From the NCBI RefSeq assembly GCF_003602005.1, contig NZ_QZWD01000013.1:1-64000 (forward strand): DNA of 64,000 nucleotides. The letters run 5' to 3'. This document shows, piece by piece, positions 1 to 9,800 of this stretch (position 1 is the stretch's first letter; every line of letters begins with the position of its first letter). A program made the position numbers and the translations under genes. Below the pieces are notes generated by a model, which saw only the letters and a program-made list of their open reading frames with translations, had not been told where the DNA came from and searched no databases. This DNA comes from Salinisphaera sp. Q1T1-3 (GTDB lineage: Bacteria; Pseudomonadota; Gammaproteobacteria; Nevskiales; Salinisphaeraceae).

Positions 1-630
1 AACGCCAGCCATGAAAGGCCCGCTTGCGCGGACATTCATACCAGCAACCTGTATATGGTGGTTGCTATCAACCGCGGCAGAGCGTTTGCCTACGGATTGC
101 TCGCATTCGGCCAAAAGGCCGACTGCTCGGCCCTTCGGGCCCAGTCGCGTGACGCGACTGTCCGGGCGAGCTTACTCGCCCGTCAAACACGGGCTTCTCG
201 TCTGGGCCGCAACGCCAGCCATGAAAGGCCCGCTTGCGCGGACATTCATACCAGCGACCTGTATATGGTGGTTGCTATCAACCGCGGCAGAGCGTTTGCC
301 TACGGATTGCTCGCATTCGGCCAAAAGGCCGACTGCTCGGCCCTTCGGGCCCAGTCGCGTGACGCGACTGTCCGGGCGAGCTTGCTCGCCCGTCGAACAC
401 GGGCTTCTCGTCTGGGCCGCAACGCCAGCCATGAAAGGCCCGCTTGCGCGGACATTCATACCAGCAACCTGTATATGGTGGTTGCTATCAACCGCGGCAG
501 AGCGTTTGCCTACGGATTGCTCGCATTCGGCCAAAAGGCCGACTGCTCGGCCCTTCGGGCCCAGTCGCGTGACGCGACTGTCCGGGCGAGCTTACTCGCC
601 CGTCGAACACGGGCTTCTCGTCTGGGCCGC
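1..630. repeat. Tandem array, three 210-bp units
   Basis: Units at 1-210, 211-420 and 421-630 are nearly identical; I see differences at only a few bases (for example ccagcAacct/ccagcGacct, cttActcgcc/cttGctcgcc, cgtcAaacac/cgtcGaacac). A fourth unit begins at 631 but runs into the tRNA-Gln terminator. Each unit starts with a degenerate copy of that terminator stem (ggcccgcttgcgcgg). Each unit is packed with short inverted repeats: gggcgag/ctcgccc, agtcgcg/cgcgact, ggccc/gggcc and agcaacc/ggttgct. Because 210 is a multiple of 3, all frames repeat in phase and give artefactual repetitive ORFs. The array probably continues to the left of the window. No function is recognised. Confidence 0.95.
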
Positions 631-640
631 AACGCCAGCC

Positions 641-673
641 ATAAAAAAGGCCCGCTTGCGCGGGCCTTTGTTA
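641..673 (-). terminator. Intrinsic terminator of tRNA-Gln
   Basis: Read on the minus strand, the sequence just after the tRNA CCA end forms the hairpin AAAGGCCCGC-GCAA-GCGGGCCTTTTTT. It has a GC-rich 10-bp stem, a GCAA tetraloop and a run of T. Its left flank merges with the 210-bp repeat array, whose units carry decayed copies of the same stem. Confidence 0.9.
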
Positions 674-747
674 TGGCTGGGGATGAGGGATTCGAACCCC
701 CACTGACGGAGTCAGAGTCCGTAGTCCTACCATTAGACGAATCCCCA
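674..747 (-). tRNA. tRNA-Gln (anticodon CTG)
   Basis: The 74-nt minus-strand sequence folds as a tRNA. Acceptor TGGGGAT pairs with ATCCCCA, followed by G and an encoded CCA. The anticodon stem ACGGA/TCCGT encloses loop CTCTGAC, giving anticodon CTG, which reads CAG (Gln). The T-loop is GTTCGAATC. The first acceptor base U is typical of tRNA-Gln. It lies 56 bp downstream of rpsI on the same strand and is followed by an intrinsic terminator. Confidence 0.96.
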
Positions 748-758
748 GTAACCTGGTT

Positions 759-793
759 CGACGGGCGTATCGCACTCGACCATACGCCCGTCG
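759..793 (-). other. Perfect 12-bp hairpin between rpsI and tRNA-Gln
   Basis: cgacgggcgtat (759-770) and atacgcccgtcg (782-793) are perfect inverted repeats with an 11-nt loop, between the rpsI stop and the tRNA 5' end. No T-run follows on the minus strand, so it is not a classical terminator. It may be an mRNA 3'-end or processing stem, or a partial attenuator. Confidence 0.7.
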
Positions 794-803
794 TGCAGTC
801 GCT

Positions 804-1196
804 TTAGCGCTTGGAGTACTGCGGCGACTTGCGGGCCTTGTGAAGACCGATCTTCTTGCGCTCGACCTTACGGGCGTCGCGGGTCATGTAGCCAGCCGCA
901 CGCAGCGCCGGACGCATGCCCTCGTCGTAGTCGACCAGCGCACGGGCCAGACCGTGGCGAATGGCGCCGGCCTGACCGTTCGGGCCGCCGCCGTTGACGG
1001 TGATCGTGATATCGAAACGATCGACCGAGTCCGTGGCCTCAAGTGCTTGGCGCACGATCATGCGCGAGGTCGGACGACCGAAATATTCGTCCAGCGTCTT
1101 CTTGTTGACCGTGATCTGACCGGATCCCGGCTTGATGAAGACGCGGGCGGCGGCGGTCTTGCGACGGCCAGTGCCGTAGGACTGTTCGGTTGCCAT
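804..1196 (-). CDS. rpsI: 30S ribosomal protein S9 (uS9)
   Basis: This 130-residue protein is a component of the small ribosomal subunit; its C-terminal tail reaches the P site and contacts tRNA. The sequence shows the family signature [14 protein letters not shown] in the middle and the conserved basic end [11 protein letters not shown], where the terminal Ser-Lys-Arg is the tRNA-contacting tail. Length is normal for bacterial S9. It follows rplM with only 3 bp between them, the universal rplM-rpsI operon. The tRNA-Gln gene lies downstream on the same strand and may be part of the same transcript. Confidence 0.98.
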   Translation of the reverse strand: MATEQSYGTGRRKTAAARVFIKPGSGQITVNKKTLDEYFGRPTSRMIVRQALEATDSVDRFDITITVNGGGPNGQAGAIRHGLARALVDYDEGMRPALRAAGYMTRDARKVERKKIGLHKARKSPQYSKR

Positions 1197-1199
1197 GCT

Positions 1200-1628
1200 T
1201 TAAATCTCCAGCGTCTGCGGCTGCTGAGCGGTGTGCGGATGGTCCGCGTTCGGGTAGACACGCAGCTTGCGCGCCAGCTGACGGCCCAGCGGGCCCTTGG
1301 GCAGCATGCCCTTCACGGCGTGCTCGATGACGCGCTCGGGATGCGTGGCCAACTGCTTTTCCAGCGAGATCGACTTCATGTTGCCGACGTAACCGGTAAA
1401 GCGGTAATAGAATTTCTGCTGCGGCTTCTTGCCTGTGACCTTCACGTTCGCCGCGTTGACGACCACGATGTGATCACCGACATCCATGTGCGGCGTGTAT
1501 TCCGGCTTGTGCTTACCGCGCAGGCGGAACGCGACTTCGGTAGCCAGACGGCCCAGCGTCTTGTCCGTCGCATCGACGACAAACCAGTCGCCGGGAACCT
1601 CGTTTTTCTTCGCGGAAAACGTCTTCAT
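1200..1628 (-). CDS. rplM: 50S ribosomal protein L13 (uL13)
   Basis: This 142-residue protein is an early-assembling large-subunit protein. It opens with MKTFSAK, followed by the conserved W-x-V-V-D-A-T-x-K-x-L-G-R-L-A segment, and has the family motifs GDHIVVVNA near residue 55 and [10 protein letters not shown] near residue 110. Length matches the family. It is the first gene of the rplM-rpsI operon and is preceded by a good sigma-70 promoter at 1683-1711. Confidence 0.98.
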   Translation of the reverse strand: MKTFSAKKNEVPGDWFVVDATDKTLGRLATEVAFRLRGKHKPEYTPHMDVGDHIVVVNAANVKVTGKKPQQKFYYRFTGYVGNMKSISLEKQLATHPERVIEHAVKGMLPKGPLGRQLARKLRVYPNADHPHTAQQPQTLEI

Positions 1629-1682
1629 TGCAATACTCGTCAGCCGTAGCGAAACACAGCAGCGCCGCTGCGAAAGCGCGCA

Positions 1683-1711
1683 ATTCTATAGCCGCCGCCC
1701 GCGTTTTGCAA
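1683..1711 (-). promoter_or_regulatory. Sigma-70 promoter of rplM-rpsI
   Basis: On the minus strand there is a -35 TTGCAA (1706-1711), a 17-bp GC-rich spacer and a -10 TAGAAT (1683-1688). Transcription would start near 1675, leaving a leader of about 45 nt before the rplM ATG. Confidence 0.7.
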
Positions 1712-1749
1712 CGCTATTTTTCGCAAACGACGGCAAGGACTGTCCAAGG

Positions 1750-2346
1750 CTACTCGCACTTCCGGATGATGGTCTCCAGGGCGACACGCTGGCTACGGGG
1801 CCGGCGCTTCGGATAACCGTACCAGATGAGGCCGACGGCGTATTCCCGTGCGGGATCGGCACCGGCGATTTCGAGAAAATCCGGCTCTCGCGTGATTGCC
1901 CCACTCGCCCATTTGGTGCCGATGCCGGCAGCGTGCAGATACAGGCTCAGGTTCTGTATGGCGCAGGCGCAGGCCGCATAGTCCTCTGCGGCTCGTTGTG
2001 TCTCGTTGGTCTTTTCGCACGTGACCACCAGCCAGCCGGGCATCTGCGACCAGCGCTCGCGCTTGGCCTCGGCGACTTCCGCGCCGCGTGAGGCCTGCAG
2101 GAGTCCGGTGTTCAGGGCCACGACTGCCTGTTGCGCTTTCGGCCCCAGGAGCGAGAAACGCCATGGCTGGGTCAGATGGTGATTCGGCGCCCAGCGCGCT
2201 GCGTCGATGGCCGCGATGATCGTTTCGCGCGGCGGCACTTCGCCGGCCACGAAATGATCGACGGTTCGTCGACCCTTGATGAGGGTCGCCACATCGACCG
2301 GGCTCACGGGGCTTTCGCTCATCGCTTGTCGATCGGTCATCGCCAT
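1750..2346 (-). CDS. Nitroreductase family protein
   Basis: This is a 198-residue FMN-dependent oxidoreductase of the nitroreductase fold. The N-terminal IKGRRTVDHF is the usual R-R-x-V-x-x-F flavin-binding start. AARWAPNHHLTQPWRF matches the A-x-x-A-P-(S/N)-x-x-x-x-Q-P-W-x-F segment, and a Gly-rich KWASGAI region follows. Short single-domain members of this type resemble YdjA. Candidate starts are ATG at 2346, 2340 and 2322; none has a strong ribosome-binding site. The first candidate abuts the TA at the end of an interspersed repeat (2347-2657), so the native promoter and leader were probably displaced or replaced by the insertion. The substrate is unknown. Confidence 0.85.
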   Translation of the reverse strand: MAMTDRQAMSESPVSPVDVATLIKGRRTVDHFVAGEVPPRETIIAAIDAARWAPNHHLTQPWRFSLLGPKAQQAVVALNTGLLQASRGAEVAEAKRERWSQMPGWLVVTCEKTNETQRAAEDYAACACAIQNLSLYLHAAGIGTKWASGAITREPDFLEIAGADPAREYAVGLIWYGYPKRRPRSQRVALETIIRKCE

Positions 2347-2657
2347 AGGGCCTGTTGAGGTTTCGTTCGAGCGCCTTTTCGTCGAGAGACCGCTGTGTGT
2401 CCGGCAAGGCGCGAGCCGCCGATCGTGGCGTGCCGCGATCCAGACGCGCAACGCCGCCGGGCGCCCATCGTCGATTTTTCATGGGCGGCCCAACCCGAAG
2501 GGACAAGCACCCCAAAATCAAGGATACGACGGCAATCCAGCGTTGTCGCCCGCGGGTGCAGAATGACGGCACGGCGCGCACGACGCCTCGTCTTGCCGCC
2601 CATCGTCAATTTCAGGGCGCGCTTGGCGCGGATTCGCACGAAACATCAATAGGCCCT
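2347..2657. repeat. Family 1 MITE-like repeat, copy A (long form)
   Basis: This 311-bp element starts agggcctgttgaggtttcg and ends cgaaacatcaataggccct, so the termini are imperfect inverted repeats of about 20 bp. It is flanked by TA on both sides. The interior contains the hairpin region around gatcgtgg and the ggcggcaag...gccgccc core seen in other copies. No coding sequence is credible. Its right end supplies the TAG stop of lptE, and its left end touches the nitroreductase start. Confidence 0.9.
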
Positions 2658-3252
2658 AGTCCGTGCTTGCACCCGATGCCGGATCGCCCGTGGCGCCGAC
2701 ATCGCGCTGGTTGTGTCGGGCGATCCGCTCGAGCACCCGGTTGGCCAGATCTTCCTGCATTTGATTCAGCAGATGGCGGCGCTCGTCGTCGGAGGACAGT
2801 TGCTGCGTCGCATCGCTGGTGTATTCACGACTGTCCACGACGGTCTCGCCGGTGAGCTGGTCGGCACCCCGCACGCTGTAATTGAAGATCGCTCGGACCG
2901 TCACCTCGTAGACCGACGAGTCGCCGTCCACCGGGCTGACCGCCACGGTCCGCTGATTGCTCTGCACGCTGACGATGCGCAGCTCGGCCGGCGCCCCGCC
3001 GTCGCCCAGCAGATGCCGCCGGCGCAGACGCTGGCGCAGTGCGGTGACGAGCTCGGGGTCACCGACGCTGTAGTCGTCGTGATAGGTCACGTCCATGCGA
3101 TCGATGCCCTTGGGCAACGGGTTCGCGCCCTGCAGGTGGAAACCGCATCCCGCGAGCCAGAGCAGGAGCAGGCTGCCGACCGCCAGCCGCCCCAGGCCGG
3201 TCGCCGATCGTTTCGACGCTGTGCGAATGACGTGGACATGCATGATCGTCAC
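2656..3252 (-). CDS. lptE: LPS-assembly lipoprotein LptE
   Basis: LptE is the outer-membrane lipoprotein that plugs the LptD barrel and helps insert LPS. The 198-residue product has a basic N-region, a hydrophobic segment and the lipobox LAGC with the lipidated Cys36, followed by GFHLQG, the classic LptE/RlpB start. The rest is a compact alpha/beta domain with S-x-x-x-R-x-V-like strands. It follows leuS, the standard gammaproteobacterial order. The chosen GTG start overlaps the leuS stop (GTGA); an ATG three codons in (3243) is also possible. The stop codon TAG lies in the end of repeat copy A. Confidence 0.93.
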   Translation of the reverse strand: MTIMHVHVIRTASKRSATGLGRLAVGSLLLLWLAGCGFHLQGANPLPKGIDRMDVTYHDDYSVGDPELVTALRQRLRRRHLLGDGGAPAELRIVSVQSNQRTVAVSPVDGDSSVYEVTVRAIFNYSVRGADQLTGETVVDSREYTSDATQQLSSDDERRHLLNQMQEDLANRVLERIARHNQRDVGATGDPASGASTD

Positions 3253-5693
3253 ACCACCAGATTCACGAGTTTACCGGGCACCACGATCGTCTTCTTGATC
3301 GGCTGACCGTCGATATGACGCGCCACGTTGACATCTTCGACGGCGGTCCTGGCCACTGTATCGCGATCGGCATCCGCAGGCACATCGATACGTGCCCGCA
3401 CCTTGCCATTGACCTGGACAACCAGCGTGATGGATTCGCGCACCTGCGCGGCCGCCTCGGCGACCGGCCAGGCTTCGGCCATGACCAGCGTATCGTGGCC
3501 GAGCGCACGCCAGAGCGCGTCACAGATATGCGGGGCGATCGGCGCGAGCATCTTGATGATCGCCTCGAGGGATTCCTGGCGCACGGCCTGGGTCTCGGCA
3601 TCACACGTCTCTTCGACGCGGCCGATGGCGTTGGCCAGTTCCATGACGGCGGCGATCGCCGTGTTGAAGGTGTGGCGCCGGCCGACATCGTCCCCGACCT
3701 TGGCGATGGTCTCGTGGGTCTTGCGTCGCAGTTCCGCCGCGGCTTCGCCCTCGGCCCCCGTGGCCGGCGCGACCAGCCCGTTGTCCACGTGCGTGGCCAC
3801 CAGCCGCCACAGCCGGTTGAGGAAGCGATGTGCCCCCTCCACGCCGGATTCCGACCATTCCAGCGACTGGTCCGGCGGGGCGGCGAACATGGAGAACAGG
3901 CGCACCGTATCGGCGCCGTAGGTTTCGATGAGCGCCTGAGGGTCGACCGTGTTGCCCTTGGACTTGGACATCTTGGCCCCGTCCTTGAGCACCATGCCCT
4001 GCGTCAGCAGCGCCTTGAACGGCTCGTCCGCGCGCGCCAGGCCGACATCTCGCATCAGCTTCTGGAAGAAACGGGCATAGAGCAGGTGCAGAATCGCGTG
4101 CTCGATACCGCCGACGTACTGATCGACCGGCATCCAGTAATGCGCCCGGTCGTCGATCATCGAATCGGCATCGGGGCACGTGAACCGCGCGAAATACCAG
4201 GACGACTCCATGAAAGTGTCGAAGGTATCGGTCTCGCGCCGGGCGTCGCGCCCGCACTGCGGACACGTGCAATTCACGAATTCGGGCATGTCCGGCAACG
4301 GCGAGCCGGCGCCCTCGGGCGTGACGTTTTCAGGCAGCACGACCGGCAGGTCGGACTCGGGGACGGCGACCGGCCCGCAATCGTCGCAGTGGATGATCGG
4401 GATCGGCGCACCCCAGTAGCGCTGGCGTGACAGTCCCCAATCGCGCAGCCGATATTGTGTCTTGCGGCGCGCCGTGCCGCGGGCCTCCAGCCGATCGGCG
4501 ATGTCACCGAAGGCCTGCTCGAACGTCTTGCCGTCGTCCTCGCCGGAATTGATCAGTACGCCCTTCTCGACCGCCGCAGCCGAGCTGATGTCCGGCGTGT
4601 TGCCCTCGGCGTCGGCGATCACTGGCACGATCGGCAAATCGTAGGCCGTGGCGAATTCCCAGTCGCGCTGGTCGTGGCCGGGTACGCTCATCACGGCACC
4701 GGTGCCATATCCCATGAGCACGAAGTTGGCGACAAAGATCGGCAGGCGCGCGCCGGACAGCGGATGCACAGCCTCGATCGGCAGGCGATAGCCCTTCTTG
4801 TCGCGCGTTTCCAGGCCGGCCTCAGCGGTGCCGGCGCGCCGGCATTCCTCGCAGAAGGCTGCCAGCTCGGCATCGGTATCGGCTGCGGCGGCCACCAGCG
4901 GATGGTCGGCCGCCAGTGCCATGTAGGTCACGCCGTGCAGCGTATCCGGGCGCGTGGTGTAGACCGTCAGCGGCGTGTCCTGGCCGGCGACGTCGAAATC
5001 GATCTCGAGACCGGTCGAGCGGCCGATCCAGTTGGCCTGCATTGTCTTGACCGCATCCGGCCAGCCGTCGAGGCCATCGAGATCATCCAGCAGTTCGTCG
5101 GCGTAATCCGTGATCCGGGCGAACCATTGCGGGATCGCCCGCTGCTCGACGATCGCCCCGGACCGCCAGCCCCGCCCGTCGACCACCTGCTCGTTCGCCA
5201 GCACGGTCTGATCGACCGGATCCCAGTTGACCACCGATTCACGGCGATACACCAGGCCCTGCTCGAACAGCTTCGTGAACAGCCACTGCTCCCAGCGATA
5301 GTAATCCGGGTCGCAGGTCGCGATCTCACGCGACCAGTCATAGGCAAAGCCCAATTGTTTGAGCTGGCCGCGCATGGCCGCGATGTTCTCGCGGGTCCAC
5401 TGCGCCGGCGGCACGCCGTTCTTGATGGCCGCGTTCTCGGCCGGCAGACCGAAGGCATCCCAGCCCATCGGCTGCAGCACGTTGCGGCCGCACATCCGGT
5501 GATAGCGGCTGATCACGTCCCCGATGGTGTAATTGCGCACATGGCCCATGTGCAGCTTGCCGCTCGGGTACGGAAACATCGACAGGCAATAGAACTTCTC
5601 GCGATCGTCGGCGACAACGCGAAACGCATCGGCGTCGGCCCAGCGTCGCTGGACGTCGGATTCGATGGTGTCGAAACGATAGCTCGGTTCCAT
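3249..5693 (-). CDS. leuS: Leucine--tRNA ligase
   Basis: This class I aminoacyl-tRNA synthetase charges tRNA-Leu. Start at MEPSYRF gives 814 residues, within the bacterial range and matching the family N-terminus (x-Y-x-F-x-x-I-E-x-x-x-Q-x-x-W). The HIGH-type signature is HMGH (residues 48-51) after PYPSGKL. The CP1 editing domain with the Thr-rich [11 protein letters not shown] motif follows, and the KMSKS loop appears intact in [11 protein letters not shown] zinc-binding-like Cys-x2-Cys (NCTCPQCG) is present. The tail VNGKVRARI is the conserved C-terminal domain. An upstream in-frame extension lacks family similarity and was rejected. Confidence 0.98.
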   Translation of the reverse strand: MEPSYRFDTIESDVQRRWADADAFRVVADDREKFYCLSMFPYPSGKLHMGHVRNYTIGDVISRYHRMCGRNVLQPMGWDAFGLPAENAAIKNGVPPAQWTRENIAAMRGQLKQLGFAYDWSREIATCDPDYYRWEQWLFTKLFEQGLVYRRESVVNWDPVDQTVLANEQVVDGRGWRSGAIVEQRAIPQWFARITDYADELLDDLDGLDGWPDAVKTMQANWIGRSTGLEIDFDVAGQDTPLTVYTTRPDTLHGVTYMALAADHPLVAAAADTDAELAAFCEECRRAGTAEAGLETRDKKGYRLPIEAVHPLSGARLPIFVANFVLMGYGTGAVMSVPGHDQRDWEFATAYDLPIVPVIADAEGNTPDISSAAAVEKGVLINSGEDDGKTFEQAFGDIADRLEARGTARRKTQYRLRDWGLSRQRYWGAPIPIIHCDDCGPVAVPESDLPVVLPENVTPEGAGSPLPDMPEFVNCTCPQCGRDARRETDTFDTFMESSWYFARFTCPDADSMIDDRAHYWMPVDQYVGGIEHAILHLLYARFFQKLMRDVGLARADEPFKALLTQGMVLKDGAKMSKSKGNTVDPQALIETYGADTVRLFSMFAAPPDQSLEWSESGVEGAHRFLNRLWRLVATHVDNGLVAPATGAEGEAAAELRRKTHETIAKVGDDVGRRHTFNTAIAAVMELANAIGRVEETCDAETQAVRQESLEAIIKMLAPIAPHICDALWRALGHDTLVMAEAWPVAEAAAQVRESITLVVQVNGKVRARIDVPADADRDTVARTAVEDVNVARHIDGQPIKKTIVVPGKLVNLVV

Positions 5694-5782
5694 GGCGCGA
5701 AACAGCCCGGCAGAAGACAAGGAAAGAGCGAGAGTGTAATACCTAGCCCGGGCCGTGTCCCGCCATGACTCACCGGGTCGGC

Positions 5783-7336
5783 CTATACCCGCCGGGCAAG
5801 CTCGCGCCGTCGCTCGGCGATGCCGTCTCGACGTCGCCGCCGCCATCCCAGCAGCCCCGCCGCCAGACCGCCGAGCAACACGATGGCTGCCGAGGCGCTC
5901 GCGACCGGTGTCTCGCCGTGCCGTGCATAGGGCGTGGCCCCGGTCCGGGGAATCACATGCCCGACGAGCCGCGCGGTGGTGTCTTCAGCGGTCCGATCGT
6001 AGACCCGTCCGGTGAAGTCGATGATGGCGCTGATCCCGGTGTTGGCCGCCCGGACCATCGGCCGCCCGGCCTCGGCAGCCCGCATCCGTGCGATCTGAAG
6101 ATGCTGGGCCGGGCCGATGGTGCCGGCAAACCAGCCGTCATTGGTCACATTGACAAGCACACCGGCAGCCGGCAGATCGCGGATCACGTTGCGACCGAAC
6201 ACATCCTCGAAACAGATCGTGGCGCCAAGACGCACCGACCCGGCGTGCAACAGGCGCTGATCGGCGGCGCCCGTGGCCAGGCGACCGATCGGCGCGCCGA
6301 GCCCGTCGAGCAGCGCGTCCAGCCAGGCGGGGCCCGGCACGTATTCACCAAACGGCACCAGATGGCGCTTGTGGTATTCCCCCTGGCCCGCCCCCAACGC
6401 CACGAGCGCGTTGTAATAGGAACCGGGTTCCCGCCCGCCACGCAGGACACCGGCAAGCACGGTCTTGCCCTCGGCGCGTGCCGTCTTGCCGACCGCGTCC
6501 AGCGCCGGCATCACCAACGCCATCGGCGCGGGTACGGCCACCTCCGGCCAGACGACGAGATCGGCGTCGGTTCGCCGTGTCATCGCGGCATAGCGATCGA
6601 TCGTCGGCGCCAGATTGTCCGGGCGCCACTTGTCGTGCTGGGCGACATTGCCCTGCATCACGGCCACCGAGAGCGGCGCCGAGGCGCGCTGGGTCCAGTG
6701 CACCGCCGGCGGCAGGCACCACAGGAGCAGCGGCAGCGCCAGCGCCAGCCCGCAAGCGATCAGACGCGCCACCAGCCCGCCGACATAGAGCATATAGATG
6801 CCCCCGGCGGCGCTGACGAGCAGGAAGGACCAGCCGTGCACGCCCACCACCGGCGCGATCCCGTTGACCGGGATATCCGTTGCGGCATAACCGATGGCCA
6901 GCCAGTCGAAACCGCTGAACAGCCAGCTGCGCAGCCATTCGGCCAGCGTCCAGGTCGCCGGTACGACGCACAGCGCCCAGGGCGTGAGCGGCAAACGGCG
7001 CATCGCCCCGACGAGCGCCCCCGCCAGCGCCGGATACAACGCCAGATAGAGCGCGAGTCCGGCCGTGGCCAGACCGGCCAGCACCGCCGGCATGCCGGCG
7101 TTGGCATGCATGGCGACATAGACCCAGTGAATGCCGGTGGCGAACTGGGCAACGCCGAAAACGAAACCTCGCCAGGCCGCGCGTCGCGCACCGACGCCAC
7201 GCCATAGCGCGACCAGGCCGAGCACGGCGGCGAGTGTGGCCGGCCAGGCCGCGAACGGCGCGAACCCGAGCGTGGCCAGCACGCCGAACAGTGCCGGGAG
7301 CAGACCGTCGGCCAACAGCTTCTTGAGGCGCGTCAT
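5783..7336 (-). CDS. lnt: Apolipoprotein N-acyltransferase
   Basis: Lnt adds the third acyl chain to the N-terminal Cys of lipoproteins at the inner membrane. The 517-residue product begins with six or seven hydrophobic membrane segments (residues 8-210), followed by a periplasmic nitrilase-like domain. The catalytic triad is visible: Glu265 in WPEVAVP, Lys323 in [14 protein letters not shown] and Cys375 in TICFED. The downstream NVTNDGWF and [13 protein letters not shown] motifs are typical. A final membrane helix precedes a basic tail. It lies between leuS and corC, as in many gammaproteobacteria, where corC and lnt are linked. Confidence 0.97.
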   Translation of the reverse strand: MTRLKKLLADGLLPALFGVLATLGFAPFAAWPATLAAVLGLVALWRGVGARRAAWRGFVFGVAQFATGIHWVYVAMHANAGMPAVLAGLATAGLALYLALYPALAGALVGAMRRLPLTPWALCVVPATWTLAEWLRSWLFSGFDWLAIGYAATDIPVNGIAPVVGVHGWSFLLVSAAGGIYMLYVGGLVARLIACGLALALPLLLWCLPPAVHWTQRASAPLSVAVMQGNVAQHDKWRPDNLAPTIDRYAAMTRRTDADLVVWPEVAVPAPMALVMPALDAVGKTARAEGKTVLAGVLRGGREPGSYYNALVALGAGQGEYHKRHLVPFGEYVPGPAWLDALLDGLGAPIGRLATGAADQRLLHAGSVRLGATICFEDVFGRNVIRDLPAAGVLVNVTNDGWFAGTIGPAQHLQIARMRAAEAGRPMVRAANTGISAIIDFTGRVYDRTAEDTTARLVGHVIPRTGATPYARHGETPVASASAAIVLLGGLAAGLLGWRRRRRDGIAERRRELARRV

Positions 7337-7350
7337 GGACGTCGGACGCG

Positions 7351-8202
7351 CTATTCGGCGGCTTCGGGCAGAACCGTCATCTGAAACAGATGAATGCGCC
7401 GCGAGTCGGCACGCTGCACGTTGAACTGAAAGCGATCGATGATGGTGGTCTCGCCGCGACCGGGCATGTGCCCGAACTCGTGCATGACCAGACCGCCGAC
7501 CGTGTCGAAATCATCGTCGGAAAAGGCGGTGCCGAAATAACGGTTGAATTCCTCGATCGGCGTCAGCGCATGCAACTGATAGCGGTTCTTGTCCTGTCGC
7601 AGGATGTTCGCGCCCTCGGCCTCGTCATATTCGTCGTCGATCTCGCCGACGATCTGTTCGAGGGCATCCTCGATGGTCACCAGCCCGGCGACACCGCCGT
7701 ATTCGTCGACCACAACCGCCATGTGATTGCGCGAGGCCTTGAATTCCTTGAGCAGCACGTTGACGCGCTTGGATTCCGGCACATAAACCGCCGGCCGCAG
7801 CACCCGGTCCAGCGAGAAACCCGCGTCGTCGCCGGCGGCGTCCGCCACGCCCAGCAGATCCTTGGCCAGCAGGATACCGACGACTTCATCGCGCGATTCG
7901 CCGATGACCGGGAACCGCGAATGCCCGGACTCCACGGCAGCCGAGAGCACCTCGGCGAGTGCCGCATCGGACTCGATGACCACCATCTGGGAGCGCGGCA
8001 CCATGATGTCCCGCACGTGCTGTTCGGAAACACGCAGCACGCCCTGCATCATCCACAGGGCATCGACATCCAGCAGCTGATTCTCCTGTGCCTCGGCCAG
8101 CACTTCGACCAGCTCTTCTCGATCGCGCGGCGGGCCCGCCAGGCTCATGCCGATCTGGCGCAGCCAGCCGCCTCTAGACTGGTCGCTGTCGTCGTCGCTC
8201 AT
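7351..8202 (-). CDS. corC: CorC/HlyC-type transporter-associated CBS protein
   Basis: CorC is a cytosolic protein with two CBS domains (about residues 60-185) and a C-terminal CorC_HlyC domain; it is linked to magnesium and cobalt efflux. Characteristic segments are VRDIMVPRSQM, SRFPVIGE, VVVDEYGGVAGLVTIEDALEQIVGEI and the C-terminal DTVGGLVMHEFGHMP. The start at MSDDDSDQ (8202) matches the family N-terminus; an upstream ATG at 8232 would add ten residues and is less likely. The gene is adjacent to ybeY and lnt, the usual order. Confidence 0.94.
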   Translation of the reverse strand: MSDDDSDQSRGGWLRQIGMSLAGPPRDREELVEVLAEAQENQLLDVDALWMMQGVLRVSEQHVRDIMVPRSQMVVIESDAALAEVLSAAVESGHSRFPVIGESRDEVVGILLAKDLLGVADAAGDDAGFSLDRVLRPAVYVPESKRVNVLLKEFKASRNHMAVVVDEYGGVAGLVTIEDALEQIVGEIDDEYDEAEGANILRQDKNRYQLHALTPIEEFNRYFGTAFSDDDFDTVGGLVMHEFGHMPGRGETTIIDRFQFNVQRADSRRIHLFQMTVLPEAAE

Positions 8203-8261
8203 GGTCTCGCGGCCGGTGCCGCCTCCTCCCATCGATTGTCGGACGCCATCCCTGCCGGCGA

Positions 8262-8750
8262 TCAGCCGGGCGGCGTGGCCGCCGCCGTCGCACCGTAGGG
8301 ATCGGCATAGCCGAGATGCGCCATGACCCGGCGCTCGGCCGCTTCCATGATCTCGGCCTCATCGTCGCCGATATGATCGTAACCCAGCAAGTGAAACGTC
8401 CCGTGCACGACCATGTGCAGCAGGTGCGCGGTCTCGGTCTTGCCCTGGGCGGCGGCCTCGTCGGCCACCACCGGCATGCAGATCGCCAGATCGCCGAGCA
8501 TGTGCAGCCCGGGCAACGCGGCATCCGCCGGAAACGATAGCACGTTGGTCGCGTAGGGCTTGTCGCGGAAACGACCGTTCAGGTCCGCCGATTCGGCGCG
8601 CTCGATGAGCCGGACGTCGAGGGCAACGACGGTCTCGTCATCGTCGGCGATGCCGGCCTCGGCCAACACCGCGGCCACGGCTGCCTCGAGACCCGCGCGA
8701 TCGGGCGCGGCATCAAGCCCATCGGCGACGGCCAGCTCCAGCGTGATCAT
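8262..8750 (-). CDS. ybeY: Endoribonuclease YbeY (rRNA maturation)
   Basis: YbeY is a zinc-dependent single-strand endoribonuclease for 16S rRNA 3'-end maturation and ribosome quality control. The metal site is visible as H-G-x-F-H-L-L-G-Y-D-H, with His116, His120 and His126. Preceding landmarks are L-N-x-x-F-R-x-K-x-Y-x-T-N-V-L-S-F-P and GDLAIC. Length 162 is normal. Its ATG overlaps the phoH stop (ATGA), so the two are translationally coupled. Confidence 0.97.
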   Translation of the reverse strand: MITLELAVADGLDAAPDRAGLEAAVAAVLAEAGIADDDETVVALDVRLIERAESADLNGRFRDKPYATNVLSFPADAALPGLHMLGDLAICMPVVADEAAAQGKTETAHLLHMVVHGTFHLLGYDHIGDDEAEIMEAAERRVMAHLGYADPYGATAAATPPG

Positions 8751-9763
8751 CCGGCGTGGCGGTTCGCATCGCCCGCCGACGTCTCGCGCTCGGCCTCTTC
8801 GTCGTAGGCAGCCACGATGCGCTGCACGAGCGGATGGCGTACCACATCGGCCGCCGCGAAACGGGTCACACTGATGCCGTCGATGCGCTTGAGCAGACGC
8901 ACCGCGTGCGACAGCCCGCTGGCCTTGGACGACGGCAGGTCGACCTGGGTCATGTCGCCCGTGACCACGGCCGTGGAGCCGAACCCGATGCGCGTCAGAA
9001 ACATCTTCATCTGGGCGACGGTCGTGTTCTGGGCCTCATCAAGAATGATGAAGGCCTCGTTGAGCGTGCGCCCGCGCATGTAGGCCAACGGTGCGATCTC
9101 GATGACCTGCTGCTCGATCAGCCGGCCGACGCGCTCGAAACCGAGCATTTCGTAAAGCGCGTCATAGAGCGGCCGCAGATAGGGATCGATCTTCTGTGCC
9201 AGATCGCCGGGCAGGAAACCGAGGTTCTCACCCGCCTCGACCGCCGGCCGCACCAGTAGCAGGCGTCGCACGCGCTCGGACTCGAGCGCGTCGACCGCCG
9301 CGGCCACGGCGAGATAGGTCTTGCCGGTGCCGGCCGGGCCAATGCCGAAGTTCAAGTCGTGACTCGCCAGATTGGCGAGATAACGCCGCTGGTTCGGACC
9401 TCGACCGCGCACCAGGCCGTTACGGGTCTTGATCACGACATCGCGGCGCGGCTCGTCTTCGGAAACGGCAGCGGCGGCTTCGTGCCGCTCGCGTTCGGCC
9501 GTACGCGCCACGACATGGACCCGCTCGGTGTCCAGCGCGCCGGACGCGGTGGCGGCATACAACTCGTTGAGCGTGTCGATGGCCGCCTCGGCCGCGGGCT
9601 CGGCCCCTTCGACCTGAAACAGGTGTCCGCGGTTGTGCACGGCCACATCGAGCGTGTTCTCGATCAGCCGCAGATGCCCATCCTGCGGGCCACACAGATG
9701 GGCCAGCCGGGTCATGTCGGGCGGGTCGAGTTCGAGCGTCTTGCGTACGGTGTTATCGGCCAA
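8747..9763 (-). CDS. ybeZ: PhoH-family ATPase (YbeZ)
   Basis: This P-loop ATPase of the PhoH family works with YbeY in RNA metabolism. The Walker A is [11 protein letters not shown] and the Walker B is [11 protein letters not shown]; the sensor region GDMTQVDLP and the C-terminal RHPLVQRIV are diagnostic. It has 338 residues, including the N-terminal KH-like region typical of YbeZ rather than the short phosphate-starvation PhoH. The start codon appears to be TTG (9763); no better ATG is nearby. It sits between miaB and ybeY in the usual order. Confidence 0.93.
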   Translation of the reverse strand: MADNTVRKTLELDPPDMTRLAHLCGPQDGHLRLIENTLDVAVHNRGHLFQVEGAEPAAEAAIDTLNELYAATASGALDTERVHVVARTAERERHEAAAAVSEDEPRRDVVIKTRNGLVRGRGPNQRRYLANLASHDLNFGIGPAGTGKTYLAVAAAVDALESERVRRLLLVRPAVEAGENLGFLPGDLAQKIDPYLRPLYDALYEMLGFERVGRLIEQQVIEIAPLAYMRGRTLNEAFIILDEAQNTTVAQMKMFLTRIGFGSTAVVTGDMTQVDLPSSKASGLSHAVRLLKRIDGISVTRFAAADVVRHPLVQRIVAAYDEEAERETSAGDANRHAG

Positions 9764-9800
9764 AACGATCCAGCAGGGTTGAAAGGCGAATGACGATCGA

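Noticed and set aside
1-673. CRISPR array
   Set aside because: Units are 210-bp direct tandem repeats without alternating unique spacers, and no cas gene is present.
11-807. Overlapping repetitive open frames over the tandem array, on both strands
   Set aside because: They arise because the 210-bp period is a multiple of three, and they run into the antisense of tRNA-Gln, a well-known source of false proteins.
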